DNA of 64,000 bases, from assembly GCA_966250385.1 (NCBI GenBank), contig CBINHC010000008.1, forward strand, positions 144,550 through 208,549, given 5' to 3'. Positions 51,771-59,975 of the stretch are shown one piece after another. The notes below the pieces were generated by a model. That model had not been told where the DNA came from, made no database searches, and was given only the letters and a program-made list of their open reading frames with translations. Positions within the stretch are counted from its first letter, which is position 1. Each line of letters begins with the position of its first letter. The DNA comes from DASWTL01 sp966250385 (lineage in GTDB: Bacteria > Bacteroidota > Bacteroidia > Sphingobacteriales > Sphingobacteriaceae). The translations under genes and the position numbers were made by a program.

Positions 51771-52469
51771 CTATTTAAATACTTCCGTTATCGGCTTACC
51801 AACTGTTCCATTGGGCTCCTGAACCTTTAACAACGAGGTAATGGTTGGTGCAATGTCGGACATCGTATAGGCGGCCTTCGACTCTCCATGTTTTATACCC
51901 CAACCCATAAATATCAACGGAATATGGGTGTCATAGTGCGCTATAGATCCATGAGTGGTACCGACTGTTCCTCCTTCGGTCCAGCCTGGTTTCGGCAGCA
52001 CCTGGATAACACCGCTCCTTTCCCGGTTATAACAATTGATCACTTTAGCGCGATAAACCTCCGGAATGGCTACCGTCGATACATCTTTTATATCAAATGC
52101 ATAAGCGACACCTTCCTCCTGATTTAGCATGTCCACCACTTTGCTTCTGATCCCGCTTTCATCGAACTTATTCTTTGCTATGGCGACATTATTCAAGCTA
52201 ATCTGCGTGTTACTGTAGGTCAATGCAAGGTTCTTTACTTTGTATTCCTGTTCCAGACGGCTGTTGATCTTATTTATCCATTCCTCGGTGGCTAAAGAGC
52301 CCGCAGAAGCTTTGTGGTCAAGCAGGAAATTAACATTGTTGATGGCGCCGTGATCAGCAGTGAGGAAAACTGAGTAGTTTCCCTTTCCGATCTTATTGTC
52401 GAGATATACAAAAAACTTGGCGAGATCGCGGTCAAGTCTCAAATATGTATCCTCCGCTTCGATGGAGTT
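51771..52469 (-). pseudogene. PafA-type alkaline phosphatase, C-terminal remnant
   Basis: About 230 residues matching only the last ~40% of a PafA-like alkaline phosphatase (usual length ~540). Visible: NSIEAEDTYLRLDRDLA, the metal-binding TADHG, HGSIAHYDTHIPLIFMGWG and an intact C-terminus. The N-terminal part with the signal peptide and the nucleophile threonine is missing. Homology begins abruptly at about 52469, directly after a sigma-factor fragment, so this is a deletion product that should be inactive. No start codon fits the fragment naturally; a TTG exists at 52442. Confidence 0.85.
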
Positions 52470-52588
52470 TAACCTATTGCGATCACTTTTTTCCAGTACC
52501 TCTTGTATATCTGGGCAAAGGCGGCTACATCTCCTGCACTTAGAAGTGACAATAATTCTTTATCGCTTAACTCAGAATAAGAAAACAT
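52469..52588 (-). pseudogene. ECF sigma-70 factor, N-terminal remnant (39 codons)
   Basis: From the ATG at 52588 the frame gives 39 residues, beginning MFSYSELSDKELLSLLSAGD and ending YKRYWKKVIAIG, then a stop at 52469-52471. This is the region-2 start of a Bacteroidota ECF sigma factor (consensus LSDxELLxLLxxGDxxAFxxIYxRYW). The remaining ~150 residues are gone. The fragment is fused end-to-start, out of frame, with the phosphatase remnant. Too short for the usual ORF thresholds. Confidence 0.85.
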
Positions 52589-52897
52589 GAAAGAAATTGG
52601 TTACCGGGAGAAAGCAGCTTGCTTATTGGTCAAGTACCTCCCTTAACAATAGTACCAAATTTTACTTCATATTAAAAGAACCCGCAAGAAACATTTTTTT
52701 AACAGGGCACGGTATCACGGGAGCGATACAGGGATATAAATCTTTACCATGCTGCAAAGCATGAAAACCCAGAACAGGGACACCGTCCGGCAAACGCTCC
52801 TGAGAAGAAGTTGACTGTCGTCACATTTCGTTCTCTCTGTAGAGATTACGTACCATTTCAGACCCTGATAAAGAAGTCGGTCAGCCTCCCCGGGAAA
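52589..52897. other. AT-rich gap upstream of the sigma remnant
   Basis: 309 bases with no gene. On the minus strand it should contain the old promoter and leader of the sigma-factor gene (GGGAGGTA near 52640); no exact TAnnTTTG is found. The remaining part towards 52898 shows nothing recognisable. Confidence 0.5.
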
Positions 52898-53641
52898 CTA
52901 CATTATCTTGCAGGTCTTACCAAACGGCTCCAGTTGTTCATCAGCATCCGGAAGTTCTGTAACTAAATAATCAATAACAGTCAGGTTGCACACCTGCAGA
53001 TTCTGAACCGACCCGATTTTCTCCGAAATGGATAGGACCGCCGTCTTTTTTGCGGATTGAAGCATTGACTTTTTGATCTGCACCACCTCCCAGTCGTGAT
53101 CGGTGATTCCCTCCCTGACCGACAGGCCATTCGTGCCGAGGAAACAAAGATCGGCCTGAATCTCGGCGAGCTGCCTGACAACCGACGCACCGGTGCATAT
53201 ATACGAGTTCCTGGCAACCTTCCCCGCCAGTAGCAATACCTCGACGGCTGAACGTTGCGCTATCTCCAGGGCCACAAGCGGACTGACGGTAAATATGGTA
53301 CCCTTCAGATCTTCCGGGATCATCCGTGCAAGCTCCAGTATTACCGTTCCGCCGCCGAGAAGCAAGACCATATCGTCACTTATAAGATTCAGGGCTTTCC
53401 GGGCGATCGCCTGCTTTTTATCGCGGGCATATACTTCCTGTTGCTGGAACGGATAATGGAACAGGGTGGAAATAGCGCCACCATGAACCTTCCGGAGTTT
53501 ACCTTCCTTCTCCAATTCTGTCAGATCCCTTCGGACCGTGTCGAGCGAAACGTTAAGCGAAGAGCAGACATCTGTTGTACGGACCCTGTTGTGGAGATGG
53601 ATCTGGTTCAGTATATAGTTCTGTCGTTCTTCTCTGAGCAT
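52898..53641 (-). CDS. DeoR family transcriptional regulator
   Basis: 247 residues from the ATG at 53641 (the longer frame adds an unlikely basic extension). The N-terminal winged helix-turn-helix reads RVRTTDVCSSLNVSLDTVRRDL, followed by EKEGKLRKVHGGA, the DeoR signature, and a C-terminal sugar-phosphate-binding DeoRC domain (LLLGGGTVILELAR, FLGTNGLSVREGITDHD). Divergent from the ROK/MFS/SIS operon, which it probably represses until a sugar phosphate appears. Confidence 0.9.
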   Translation of the reverse strand: MLREERQNYILNQIHLHNRVRTTDVCSSLNVSLDTVRRDLTELEKEGKLRKVHGGAISTLFHYPFQQQEVYARDKKQAIARKALNLISDDMVLLLGGGTVILELARMIPEDLKGTIFTVSPLVALEIAQRSAVEVLLLAGKVARNSYICTGASVVRQLAEIQADLCFLGTNGLSVREGITDHDWEVVQIKKSMLQSAKKTAVLSISEKIGSVQNLQVCNLTVIDYLVTELPDADEQLEPFGKTCKIM

Positions 53642-53976
53642 TTTTGCTGTTTTTTTTGTTAGGACTGCCAACGCGGCTGGACTTCTCCGATGTCGCAAAT
53701 ATATCCGTTTTTCCAACTAATTTAATCGTACATGGCGTACACATCAATTTAACGGGGGGGGGGGGACTGGAACAAGGGACACTACGCTTTTCTTGCATTT
53801 TTCTGCCCATTCATTTGCGGTTTATTGCAGTGTTTATATATTTGAAATACAACAACGCAGAATACTGCAATTATAAACCTGTTGCCCGTAAACTTTTTTT
53901 ATTAACCATGATCAGGAGCCGGAGCCCGTTGTTTCTGCAACGACTTTTCGGTTTACCTCATCACTATTTTGAACCT
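53642..53976. promoter_or_regulatory. Divergent control region with a 12-G tract
   Basis: 335 bases between the DeoR and ROK start codons with no credible gene. It contains a run of 12 G (53754-53765), a CGTACA-TGG-CGTACA direct repeat just before it (about 53728-53742), and TATTTTGA four bases before the ROK start. Operators for the DeoR protein are expected here. Confidence 0.5.
53754..53765 (+). repeat. Homopolymer of 12 G
   Basis: Twelve consecutive G. Such tracts can change length by slipped-strand mispairing. It lies 112 bases from the DeoR start and 211 from the ROK start, so it could alter promoter spacing. Count could also be affected by sequencing error. Confidence 0.6.
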
Positions 53977-54945
53977 ATGTCACTCTTGGGAATAGACCTT
54001 GGCGGTACCAAACTGGCGATCGCCCTCTTTTCTGATTCAGGCAACATCGTGTCCCGGGAAACGGCCGCGCTGGCCGGAAGAAAAGGCCCGGAGGTCGGAA
54101 AAATGATCACGGATCTGGTAAGCCGCTTCCTGGCGGATCCTTTGCCAGATCCGATAACAGCCATCGGGGTGTCTGTTCCTGGAATTTACCGGCCAGCATC
54201 CGGAACCGTATGGGCACCTAATATTCCGGACTGGGATGATTATCCTTTACTGCAGGAAATGCAGGATTCCGTCGGAGATATACCGGTAGCAATTGACAGC
54301 GACCGATCCTGTTATATTCTCGGCGAAATCTGGCAAGGAAATGCAAAGGGCTGTTCGGATGCCATCTTTCTGGCCGTAGGCACCGGCATCGGGGCGGGGA
54401 TCGTCATCGAAGATCGGGTGTTCAGGGGAGCCAGCGGGATTGCCGGTGCAATCGGGTGGCTGGCGCTGGACCGCCCCTATCACCAGAAATATGACCCATG
54501 CGGATGCTTTGAATACCATGCATCGGGTGAAGGCCTCGTGAAAACAGCCCGGGAAGTTCTTTCCAGACAGCAGGTTTATTCCGGTGCCCTGTCCGGAAAG
54601 GCGTCCGACCGACTAACTGCAGCGGATATTTTTTCCGCCTTCAGCAATAACGATCCCGTTGCCATCGAAGTATTGCAGCAGGCCATTGATTTCTGGGGAA
54701 TGGCGGTTGCCAACCTGGTCAGCTTGTTTAACCCGGAAAAGATCATTTTCGGAGGCGGTGTTTTTGGACCCGCTCTTCAGTTCCTTCCGGAAATCAGGCG
54801 CGAAGCCCTAAAATGGGCACAACCTATCAGTTTTACAAAAGTAACCTTTGAGCCGTCAGGTCTGGGTAGCGATGCGGGCGTTTATGGTGCGGGATATCTG
54901 GCTCTGAAACATTTAAGAAGCAACCTCTTAACGCATCATGATTAA
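53977..54945 (+). CDS. ROK family sugar kinase
   Basis: 322 residues from the ATG at 53977. LLGIDLGGTKLAIALF is the ATP-binding start; AVGTGIGAGIVIEDRVFRG is the ROK signature, and FNPEKIIFGGGVFG the C-terminal motif. The catalytic Asp is in IDSDRSCYILGE. The ROK zinc motif is reduced: only CGCFEYHASG is seen, lacking the first cysteines. It probably phosphorylates a hexose or N-acetylhexosamine brought in by the adjacent MFS protein. Overlaps the MFS gene by eight bases. Confidence 0.9.
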   Translation: MSLLGIDLGGTKLAIALFSDSGNIVSRETAALAGRKGPEVGKMITDLVSRFLADPLPDPITAIGVSVPGIYRPASGTVWAPNIPDWDDYPLLQEMQDSVGDIPVAIDSDRSCYILGEIWQGNAKGCSDAIFLAVGTGIGAGIVIEDRVFRGASGIAGAIGWLALDRPYHQKYDPCGCFEYHASGEGLVKTAREVLSRQQVYSGALSGKASDRLTAADIFSAFSNNDPVAIEVLQQAIDFWGMAVANLVSLFNPEKIIFGGGVFGPALQFLPEIRREALKWAQPISFTKVTFEPSGLGSDAGVYGAGYLALKHLRSNLLTHHD

Positions 54946-56095
54946 TAAGAAACTCATTTTCTCCGCCGCCTGTCTGGGGATGCTTCTGTTCGGGATCGGC
55001 CTGATCACTCTGGGATCGGTTGCTACCGGCCTGAAAGAAAAGTATCTGCTGAATGACATCTCATCTGGCACGTTATTCTCTATCCTGCCCATTGGAATTC
55101 TGATTGGTTCGCTGTTCTTTGGTCCGCTGTGCGACCGGTACGGCTATAAGGTATTCCTCGTTTTTTCCTGTTTACTGATGTTCGCCGGGTTCCAGGGGAT
55201 CGCGCATTCACCGACCCTCATCCTGCTCAAGGGAAGTATCTTTCTGTTCGGCTTCGCGGGTGGCGGTATCAATGGGGCGACAAACGCCGTCGTCTCCGAT
55301 ATCAGCAACGAAAACAAAGGTGCCAACCTGAGCTTGTTAGGGGTTTGGTTCGCAATCGGTGCGTTGGGAACTCCGTTTATCCTGGGGATTTACGGGCAGG
55401 AATATAGTTTCCAGTACATCATTTCCACCATGGGCTTCCTGGCATTGGCGGCAGCGCTGTTTTTCTTCCTCATCAGCTTCCCTCCTCCCAAGCATGCCGA
55501 AGGCTTATCCATCTCTAAAGGCCTGAGCCTGCTTAAGGACAGACTTTTGATCCTGATCGCATTTTTTCTTTTCTTTCAAAGCAGCTTTGAAGGAATCATA
55601 AACAACTGGACCACCACCTTTCTTACGCAAAAAATGACCATTGCAGGCAGCGAAGCCCTGTTTGCATTATCTTTATACGTGATCGGCATGGCGGCTATGC
55701 GAATCCTTATCGGCAGCGTTCTCCGGAAAGTTTCCCCGCAAAGAATCCTGTACTCCTCCTTCGTTCTGCTGGCGATTGGAAGCACCCTGCTAATCGTTGG
55801 AAATGTCCTGTCTGCGGCCGTTGCCGGTTTGATCCTGACAGGCGCCGGTCTCGCCGCCGGCTTTCCGGTCATGCTGGGTTTTGTGGGTAACCGATATTCC
55901 GAACTGTCCGGGACCGCTTTCAGCATTGTGCTTTTCGTCGCATTAACAGGTAATATGCTCCTGAACTTCCTGATGGGAATCATTGCCGAGGTCTTTGGTG
56001 TACAGCATCTTCCTACCGTTGCCCTGGCCATGACAGCGATCATGTTCCTGCTGACGCTCGGCATCTTAAAAAACTTAAAATTAAAACATATCTAA
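54938..56095 (+). CDS. MFS sugar transporter (FucP/NanT-like)
   Basis: 385 residues with twelve membrane helices. The family loop between helices 2 and 3 is GPLCDRYGYKVFLV; FAGGGINGATNAVVSDIS resembles the FucP/glucose-type sugar:H+ symporters of this phylum. Sandwiched between kinase and isomerase genes, so likely imports the substrate of the ROK kinase. Ten bases before the SIS gene. Confidence 0.87.
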   Translation: MINKKLIFSAACLGMLLFGIGLITLGSVATGLKEKYLLNDISSGTLFSILPIGILIGSLFFGPLCDRYGYKVFLVFSCLLMFAGFQGIAHSPTLILLKGSIFLFGFAGGGINGATNAVVSDISNENKGANLSLLGVWFAIGALGTPFILGIYGQEYSFQYIISTMGFLALAAALFFFLISFPPPKHAEGLSISKGLSLLKDRLLILIAFFLFFQSSFEGIINNWTTTFLTQKMTIAGSEALFALSLYVIGMAAMRILIGSVLRKVSPQRILYSSFVLLAIGSTLLIVGNVLSAAVAGLILTGAGLAAGFPVMLGFVGNRYSELSGTAFSIVLFVALTGNMLLNFLMGIIAEVFGVQHLPTVALAMTAIMFLLTLGILKNLKLKHI

Positions 56096-56105
56096 ACACT
56101 GATTT

Positions 56106-56867
56106 ATGCTAGCAAAACAATGGCTTGATAATGCCCGGGATATCATGACCCGCATCGAAGAAACCCAATTAGATAACATCCGGAAAGCTGCTGAAGTTAT
56201 GGCCGACTCTATTGAAGCCGGCCGATGGGTACATACCTTCGGATGCGGCCATGCTACCATTCCGGTTGAAGAAATGTACCCCAGGATCGGCGGTTTCGTA
56301 GGATTTCACCCGATGATTGAGTTGCCCCTGAGCTTCTTTACCCGGATCACCGGTGAAATGGGCGTTCACCAGTTTGTTTTCCTGGAGCGAGTTGAAGGCT
56401 ATGGCGTGGAAATTATGAAAGGCTATAATTTCGACCAGCGGGATACCATGTGGGTATTTTCGCATTCCGGAATCAACAACGTCAACATTGATGTCGCACT
56501 GGAAGCGAAAAGAAAGGGAATGAAAGTAATCGCGTTTGGCTCGGCGGCGGAGGCCAGGGGCAAACAAACACGTCATTCAAGCGGAAAAACGATCTTCGAG
56601 ATCGCGGATATCGTGGTGGACACCTGCGCTCCCGCCGGAGATGCTTCGGTGACGCTGAAGAACCATCAGGACAAGGTAGGCCCGGTATCTACCATGGCCT
56701 TTATTACCTGTGTCTGGATGACTGTGACTACCGTCGCTGAAATCTTGGCGGACCGGGGCGTCAAGCTCTACATCCACCCTTCCCATAACGTCCCCGGGGA
56801 TACCACGGCAAAAGAGCGCCTGGAGGAAGCCCTTGCTGTGTATAAGGAAAGAATCGCCGGCGTTTAA
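56106..56867 (+). CDS. SIS-domain sugar isomerase (UPF0309-like)
   Basis: 253 residues. The SIS fold motifs are WVHTFGCGHATIPVEEM and WVFSHSGINNVNIDVALEAK, with STMAFITCVWMTVT at the C-terminal part. The protein matches the sugar-isomerase SIS family UPF0309, which bind phosphorylated (amino) sugars. Last gene of the ROK-MFS-SIS unit: import, phosphorylation, then isomerisation or lactyl-ether cleavage (inference). A strong terminator follows 15 bases after the stop. Confidence 0.87.
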   Translation: MLAKQWLDNARDIMTRIEETQLDNIRKAAEVMADSIEAGRWVHTFGCGHATIPVEEMYPRIGGFVGFHPMIELPLSFFTRITGEMGVHQFVFLERVEGYGVEIMKGYNFDQRDTMWVFSHSGINNVNIDVALEAKRKGMKVIAFGSAAEARGKQTRHSSGKTIFEIADIVVDTCAPAGDASVTLKNHQDKVGPVSTMAFITCVWMTVTTVAEILADRGVKLYIHPSHNVPGDTTAKERLEEALAVYKERIAGV

Positions 56868-56881
56868 TTTCCTGGAGCTGT

Positions 56882-56926
56882 AAACCAGCCTGCGGCAAAC
56901 ATGGCGTCGCAGGCTGGTTTCTCATT
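56882..56926 (+). terminator. Rho-independent terminator of sugar operon
   Basis: Perfect 13-bp stem: AAACCAGCCTGCG at 56882-56894 with CGCAGGCTGGTTT at 56908-56920, 13-nt loop, followed by CTCATTTT. Ends the ROK-MFS-SIS transcript. Confidence 0.88.
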
Positions 56927-57008
56927 TTCAAGGCACATGACCCGATCAGTCAGCAATTACAGGCCGGCAGCTCCGGGAACCTTTTGAGCTTTACTCCATT
57001 TAATTTCG

Positions 57009-57016
57009 TATCTTGA
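57009..57016 (+). promoter_or_regulatory. Weak candidate -7 element (TATCTTGA)
   Basis: Ends 32 bases before the start codon at 57049; close to TATCTTTA seen before other genes. Weak match. Confidence 0.3.
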
Positions 57017-57048
57017 TAACTCCGGACCGGTTTTTAAATTGATTTCCG

Positions 57049-57600
57049 ATGAGGTTTCTGCTTTTAACGATTTCCCTGTTTGTTCTTATCAACGGTGCAT
57101 CCTGTTACGGGCAGTTCAGGGAAAGGAAGTCATATGACTTTATGAATACCGTGATACTCGGCCGCCAAACGCCGGGCAGCCTGTTTTTATCGGACAGGAT
57201 GGATTTTGCCGCTATTGAAAACTTAGACAGCATCTTCTCACAGAAATACATCAACGAGAATAACGATTTCAACTTTTTCAAGGTGGATACGGTCTTATCT
57301 GTTAAAGACCTGGCATACATGCGGAAACAGGCGCGCAGCGCGCCAAAGACCAAAACCTGGGACCGAAGCCGATTAAGAAAATCCAACCTGATCGTTGATG
57401 CTGTTCCTCCCGGTTTTCTCGGCGGAAAGACTTACTCCCGATTTTCCTGGCCCCTGTTCAACCGGAAGGGTGATGTCGTGCTGATCTATGTTGAAAGCTT
57501 CTGCGGCATTGATTGCGGTGGCGGGAGCTGGAAATTCCTCCGCAGGAGCGGCAACGGGACCTGGAAGCCGGTCGGATCCCTCGGCCTCTGGATCAGTTAA
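57049..57600 (+). CDS. Hypothetical secreted protein
   Basis: 183 residues with a signal peptide (MRFLLLTISLFVLINGASCYG; the cysteine is not in a lipobox). A C-terminal segment SWPLFNRKGDVVLIYVESFCGIDCGGGSWKFLRR looks like a small beta-rich domain with a CGIDCGGG cysteine pair seen in uncharacterised Bacteroidota proteins. No function assigned. Confidence 0.7.
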   Translation: MRFLLLTISLFVLINGASCYGQFRERKSYDFMNTVILGRQTPGSLFLSDRMDFAAIENLDSIFSQKYINENNDFNFFKVDTVLSVKDLAYMRKQARSAPKTKTWDRSRLRKSNLIVDAVPPGFLGGKTYSRFSWPLFNRKGDVVLIYVESFCGIDCGGGSWKFLRRSGNGTWKPVGSLGLWIS

Positions 57601-57650
57601 GGCGCGGAACTCAAACCCGGATTCTTCCCTCGGATAAATCCCGTCCGGCA

Positions 57651-57686
57651 GGGCTGGTACGACCGATTCTGACGAACAACCAGCCC
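57651..57686. terminator. Inverted repeat between convergent genes
   Basis: GGGCTGGT at 57651-57658 pairs with ACCAGCCC at 57679-57686 across a 20-nt loop. It lies between the stop codons at 57600 and 57697; possibly a weak bidirectional terminator. No T-run. Confidence 0.4.
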
Positions 57687-57696
57687 GGAGGGTGCA

Positions 57697-58032
57697 TCAT
57701 TCGATAAAGACGTCATCCTCCCCCAGCCTGTATCTTAAAGTCCGATGCGTTGATTCCGGCTTAAAGACCACCCGGCCATTGAAGTTCATCTTTTTGAGAC
57801 CGGTGGCCAAAATCGTATTCGTCTTCCGGTCAAGAGAGATCTCCTCAGCCTGGACCTGGATTTTTTCCGACTCAAGCTGAACGTTACCCGAAAACCGCAG
57901 ACTTACCGAATCGGCTTTCAACATATTTGCCGAATTGATCTTAAAACCATCCGGTTTATCCGGCCGCTTCTGTTCCTGGGCAAAGGCGCCGGAAATCATG
58001 AACACGAATAACAGCAGTATTGCATTTTTCAT
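57697..58032 (-). CDS. Small secreted protein resembling OstA/LptA-type strands
   Basis: 111 residues with a signal peptide ending GAFAQ. The mature part has strands with LRFSGNVQLESEKIQVQA and ISLDRKTNTILATGLKK, which recall the repeated strands of LptA/OstA proteins that carry lipopolysaccharide, but in a single short unit. Lipid binding in the periplasm is a guess. Single gene. Confidence 0.6.
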   Translation of the reverse strand: MKNAILLLFVFMISGAFAQEQKRPDKPDGFKINSANMLKADSVSLRFSGNVQLESEKIQVQAEEISLDRKTNTILATGLKKMNFNGRVVFKPESTHRTLRYRLGEDDVFIE

Positions 58033-58221
58033 AACAGGGTCTTTAAGGGTCTGTCGTTCTTTGAAGGTACAACTAATTTTTATAGTTGCGTGCCGTAAAA
58101 CGTCAGGATTGATATAAAACCGTTACCGGTACGGAAAACTTTCTGCCGCCTCCACCTTGCATCACGGTGTTCCATAAGCCCTGATTTAGAACCTAGACAG
58201 GAGGGCAAAGATTTTGTTGCC

Positions 58222-58257
58222 GCTTTCTTTCCGGCGGTACCGCCTTCCGAAGAAAGC
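58222..58257. terminator. Nested inverted repeat downstream of DinB gene
   Basis: GCTTTCTT (58222-58229) pairs with AAGAAAGC (58250-58257), enclosing the palindrome GGCGGTACCGCC (58233-58244). It sits 17 bases after the DinB stop, where a terminator is expected, but no clear T-run follows. Confidence 0.45.
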
Positions 58258-58273
58258 CGGTGCAGGGCTCGGA

Positions 58274-58798
58274 TCAGTAACTCAGATGATCGTTGATATC
58301 ATATCTGACAGCATCATACCCCAAAGCCCTTCGCATGAGCCCAAGCTGGCCGAAAAGGTAACTTTCCCGGTCTATGCCCATCCCTACCATATTCAGCTTA
58401 TTTTCCTCAACATAGGGAATATTCATTCCGAACGCATGGGCCTCGTGTAACTCACCTTCAGAAATGGACAACAGCCGATGATACAGCAAGGGCGAAATCT
58501 TGTGCCACTCGGTCTTTAACTCGTCCAGCGAAGGATACTGAGCATTCACATCAAGCGCCTTCCCATCCTTAAAAAATGCCGCGTTCGGATCTTCTCCGGG
58601 TACTCCTAGGACATTCGCCACCCAATACCGGCAGTTCACCAGATTTCCCGCCATCCACGCGAAATGATTGGTCTTATCATCGATGCGCTTCTGAGCGTCT
58701 TCCTGCCGGATCCCGTTAAGCATATTGTTGAACATCTGGCTATGCATCCGGTAACCGGGGATTACGATTTCCAGGGTTTTTGCTGCTGGTTTCTCCAT
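58274..58798 (-). CDS. DinB family protein
   Basis: 174 residues, helical bundle of the DinB/YfiT type (LLNGIRQEDAQKRIDDK-like helix, then NHFAWMAGNLVNCRYWVANVLG and a C-terminal VGMGIDRESYLFGQLGLMRRALG). A metal-binding histidine is in NHFAWM. Such proteins are usually thiol- or metal-dependent enzymes. 19 bases downstream of the AHSA1-type gene at 58818; probably one transcript. Confidence 0.8.
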   Translation of the reverse strand: MEKPAAKTLEIVIPGYRMHSQMFNNMLNGIRQEDAQKRIDDKTNHFAWMAGNLVNCRYWVANVLGVPGEDPNAAFFKDGKALDVNAQYPSLDELKTEWHKISPLLYHRLLSISEGELHEAHAFGMNIPYVEENKLNMVGMGIDRESYLFGQLGLMRRALGYDAVRYDINDHLSY

Positions 58799-58817
58799 GG
58801 TTTACCTGATTAAATAA

Positions 58818-59261
58818 CTATTGCTCTGATAGCTTCTTTACGACTTCAAGGCCCTGCGTAAAGCCATTGTTCATCATTTCCTCCCATTCCTCACTGATCT
58901 CTACGGACGCGTTCAGGATGGTCCGGCCGTCGTTTTCCGAAAGGTGATACTCCTCCAGTGCACCGGCCCAGCTCTTCACCTTATCGCTGAACGTGTCTTC
59001 TTTACCGTCAATCACCTCCCCGAGGTGCTCAAACACAATCGCGTAAGGCTCGTCCTTCGATTTGATCGTACTGATCATGCCGTTGCCGTTCCCATCGACG
59101 AAGAGCGTCCGGCCACCCACCTTCCAGTCACTTCGTACCAGCGATGTTCCGCCCGGATTAAAGGCGCTCGTCCACTGGGGATAAGTGGTTTCACTCCAGA
59201 GCGTGTCCCAGACTTTCCGTGCGGGGGCTTTGATTTCCTTTGAGAACTGTACTTTTTTCAT
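58818..59261 (-). CDS. SRPBCC (AHSA1-like) family protein
   Basis: 147 residues of START-like fold: KVQFSKEIKAPARKVWDTLWSETTYPQWTSAF at the front, a strand set including RTLFVDGNGNGMISTI, and the C-terminal helix NGFTQGLEVVKKLSE. Ligand unknown. Upstream partner of the DinB gene. Confidence 0.85.
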   Translation of the reverse strand: MKKVQFSKEIKAPARKVWDTLWSETTYPQWTSAFNPGGTSLVRSDWKVGGRTLFVDGNGNGMISTIKSKDEPYAIVFEHLGEVIDGKEDTFSDKVKSWAGALEEYHLSENDGRTILNASVEISEEWEEMMNNGFTQGLEVVKKLSEQ

Positions 59262-59975
59262 GATTAACAGATTTAAGAATTTTCGTTAGCCTGATATAAA
59301 ACTAACGAAAAACGCAACCTGCCAGGCAGTGCAAAACAGACAAATTGAGGGGTGCATTGCGACTTTTCAACCACCTTGGGGATCCATTACCAGAAGATTA
59401 CCCATCGGAACGACGACCGATTACCGGAGACTCCGGGATTCCAGAAACCCCAAACAAGGCCCCCGGAGCCTTGTTCGATTTAAAGAAGTGTAAACGACAG
59501 ATAGGGAGCTATGGATAGAAAGAATGGCAATTAGGAGACGTCCGCCAAGTCCGGAGCACGCCAAACCCACCGGCGTTGAGGGCACCACCCATGCTCTTAG
59601 GGAAGACCGCCGTGATACCGGGGGCATGGCATCGCCATTGCAGACACCATGATCGGATACGACGGGTCCGGATCAGATGAACATGGATCACCGGAAAGAA
59701 CCGAAAAAAATGCCCCCGAAAAACACCAGGTGCGTTGCTGACAACGACTAAAACGGTAAGAATCAGGGTAAGGCCGTCCACAGGGACGGCCTTCCTGCTT
59801 TCAGGCTTCCGCCGCCCTCCGTGGTCCAACAACCGGCACGTCACAATAGTAGTCCCCTTGCCACACATTAGAGGAAAGTGATTGTTGATTAGAATTAGTA
59901 TTGGGTATTCGACCGAACACAGGGAGCACATATGGTTTACATCCAGGTTATGATGAAAAGCGAAATGAAGGAAGA
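59262..59975. other. 714-base gap with several hairpins, no recognised gene
   Basis: No frame here looks like protein; the longest, on the minus strand, is low in recognisable content. Inverted repeats are frequent: CCGGAG-A-CTCCGG (59424-59436), AACAAGGC/GCCTTGTT (59453-59475), CGTTG-CTGA-CAACG (59733-59746), and the 10-bp perfect stem at 59770-59793. It precedes the sensor-like gene at 59976 and may be a long leader, a small RNA locus or decayed sequence. Confidence 0.4.
59770..59793. terminator. Perfect 10-bp hairpin
   Basis: AAGGCCGTCC (59770-59779), loop ACAG, GGACGGCCTT (59784-59793). Terminator-like in shape but without a strong T-run on either strand; it could end a small transcript in the 59.3-59.8 kb gap. 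Confidence 0.5.

Noticed and set aside
52442..52469. Possible in-frame sigma factor-phosphatase fusion protein
   Set aside because: The sigma frame ends in a stop at 52469-52471 and the phosphatase is in another frame, so no fusion is translated without frameshifting.
50646..53641. Genomic island inserted at tRNA-Lys
   Set aside because: No integrase, no direct repeat of the tRNA 3' end found within the window; the region looks scarred but not like an integrated element.
53644..53976. Upstream extension of the ROK kinase frame through the poly-G tract
   Set aside because: The extension is not protein-like; the ATG at 53977 begins the conserved GIDLGGTK region.
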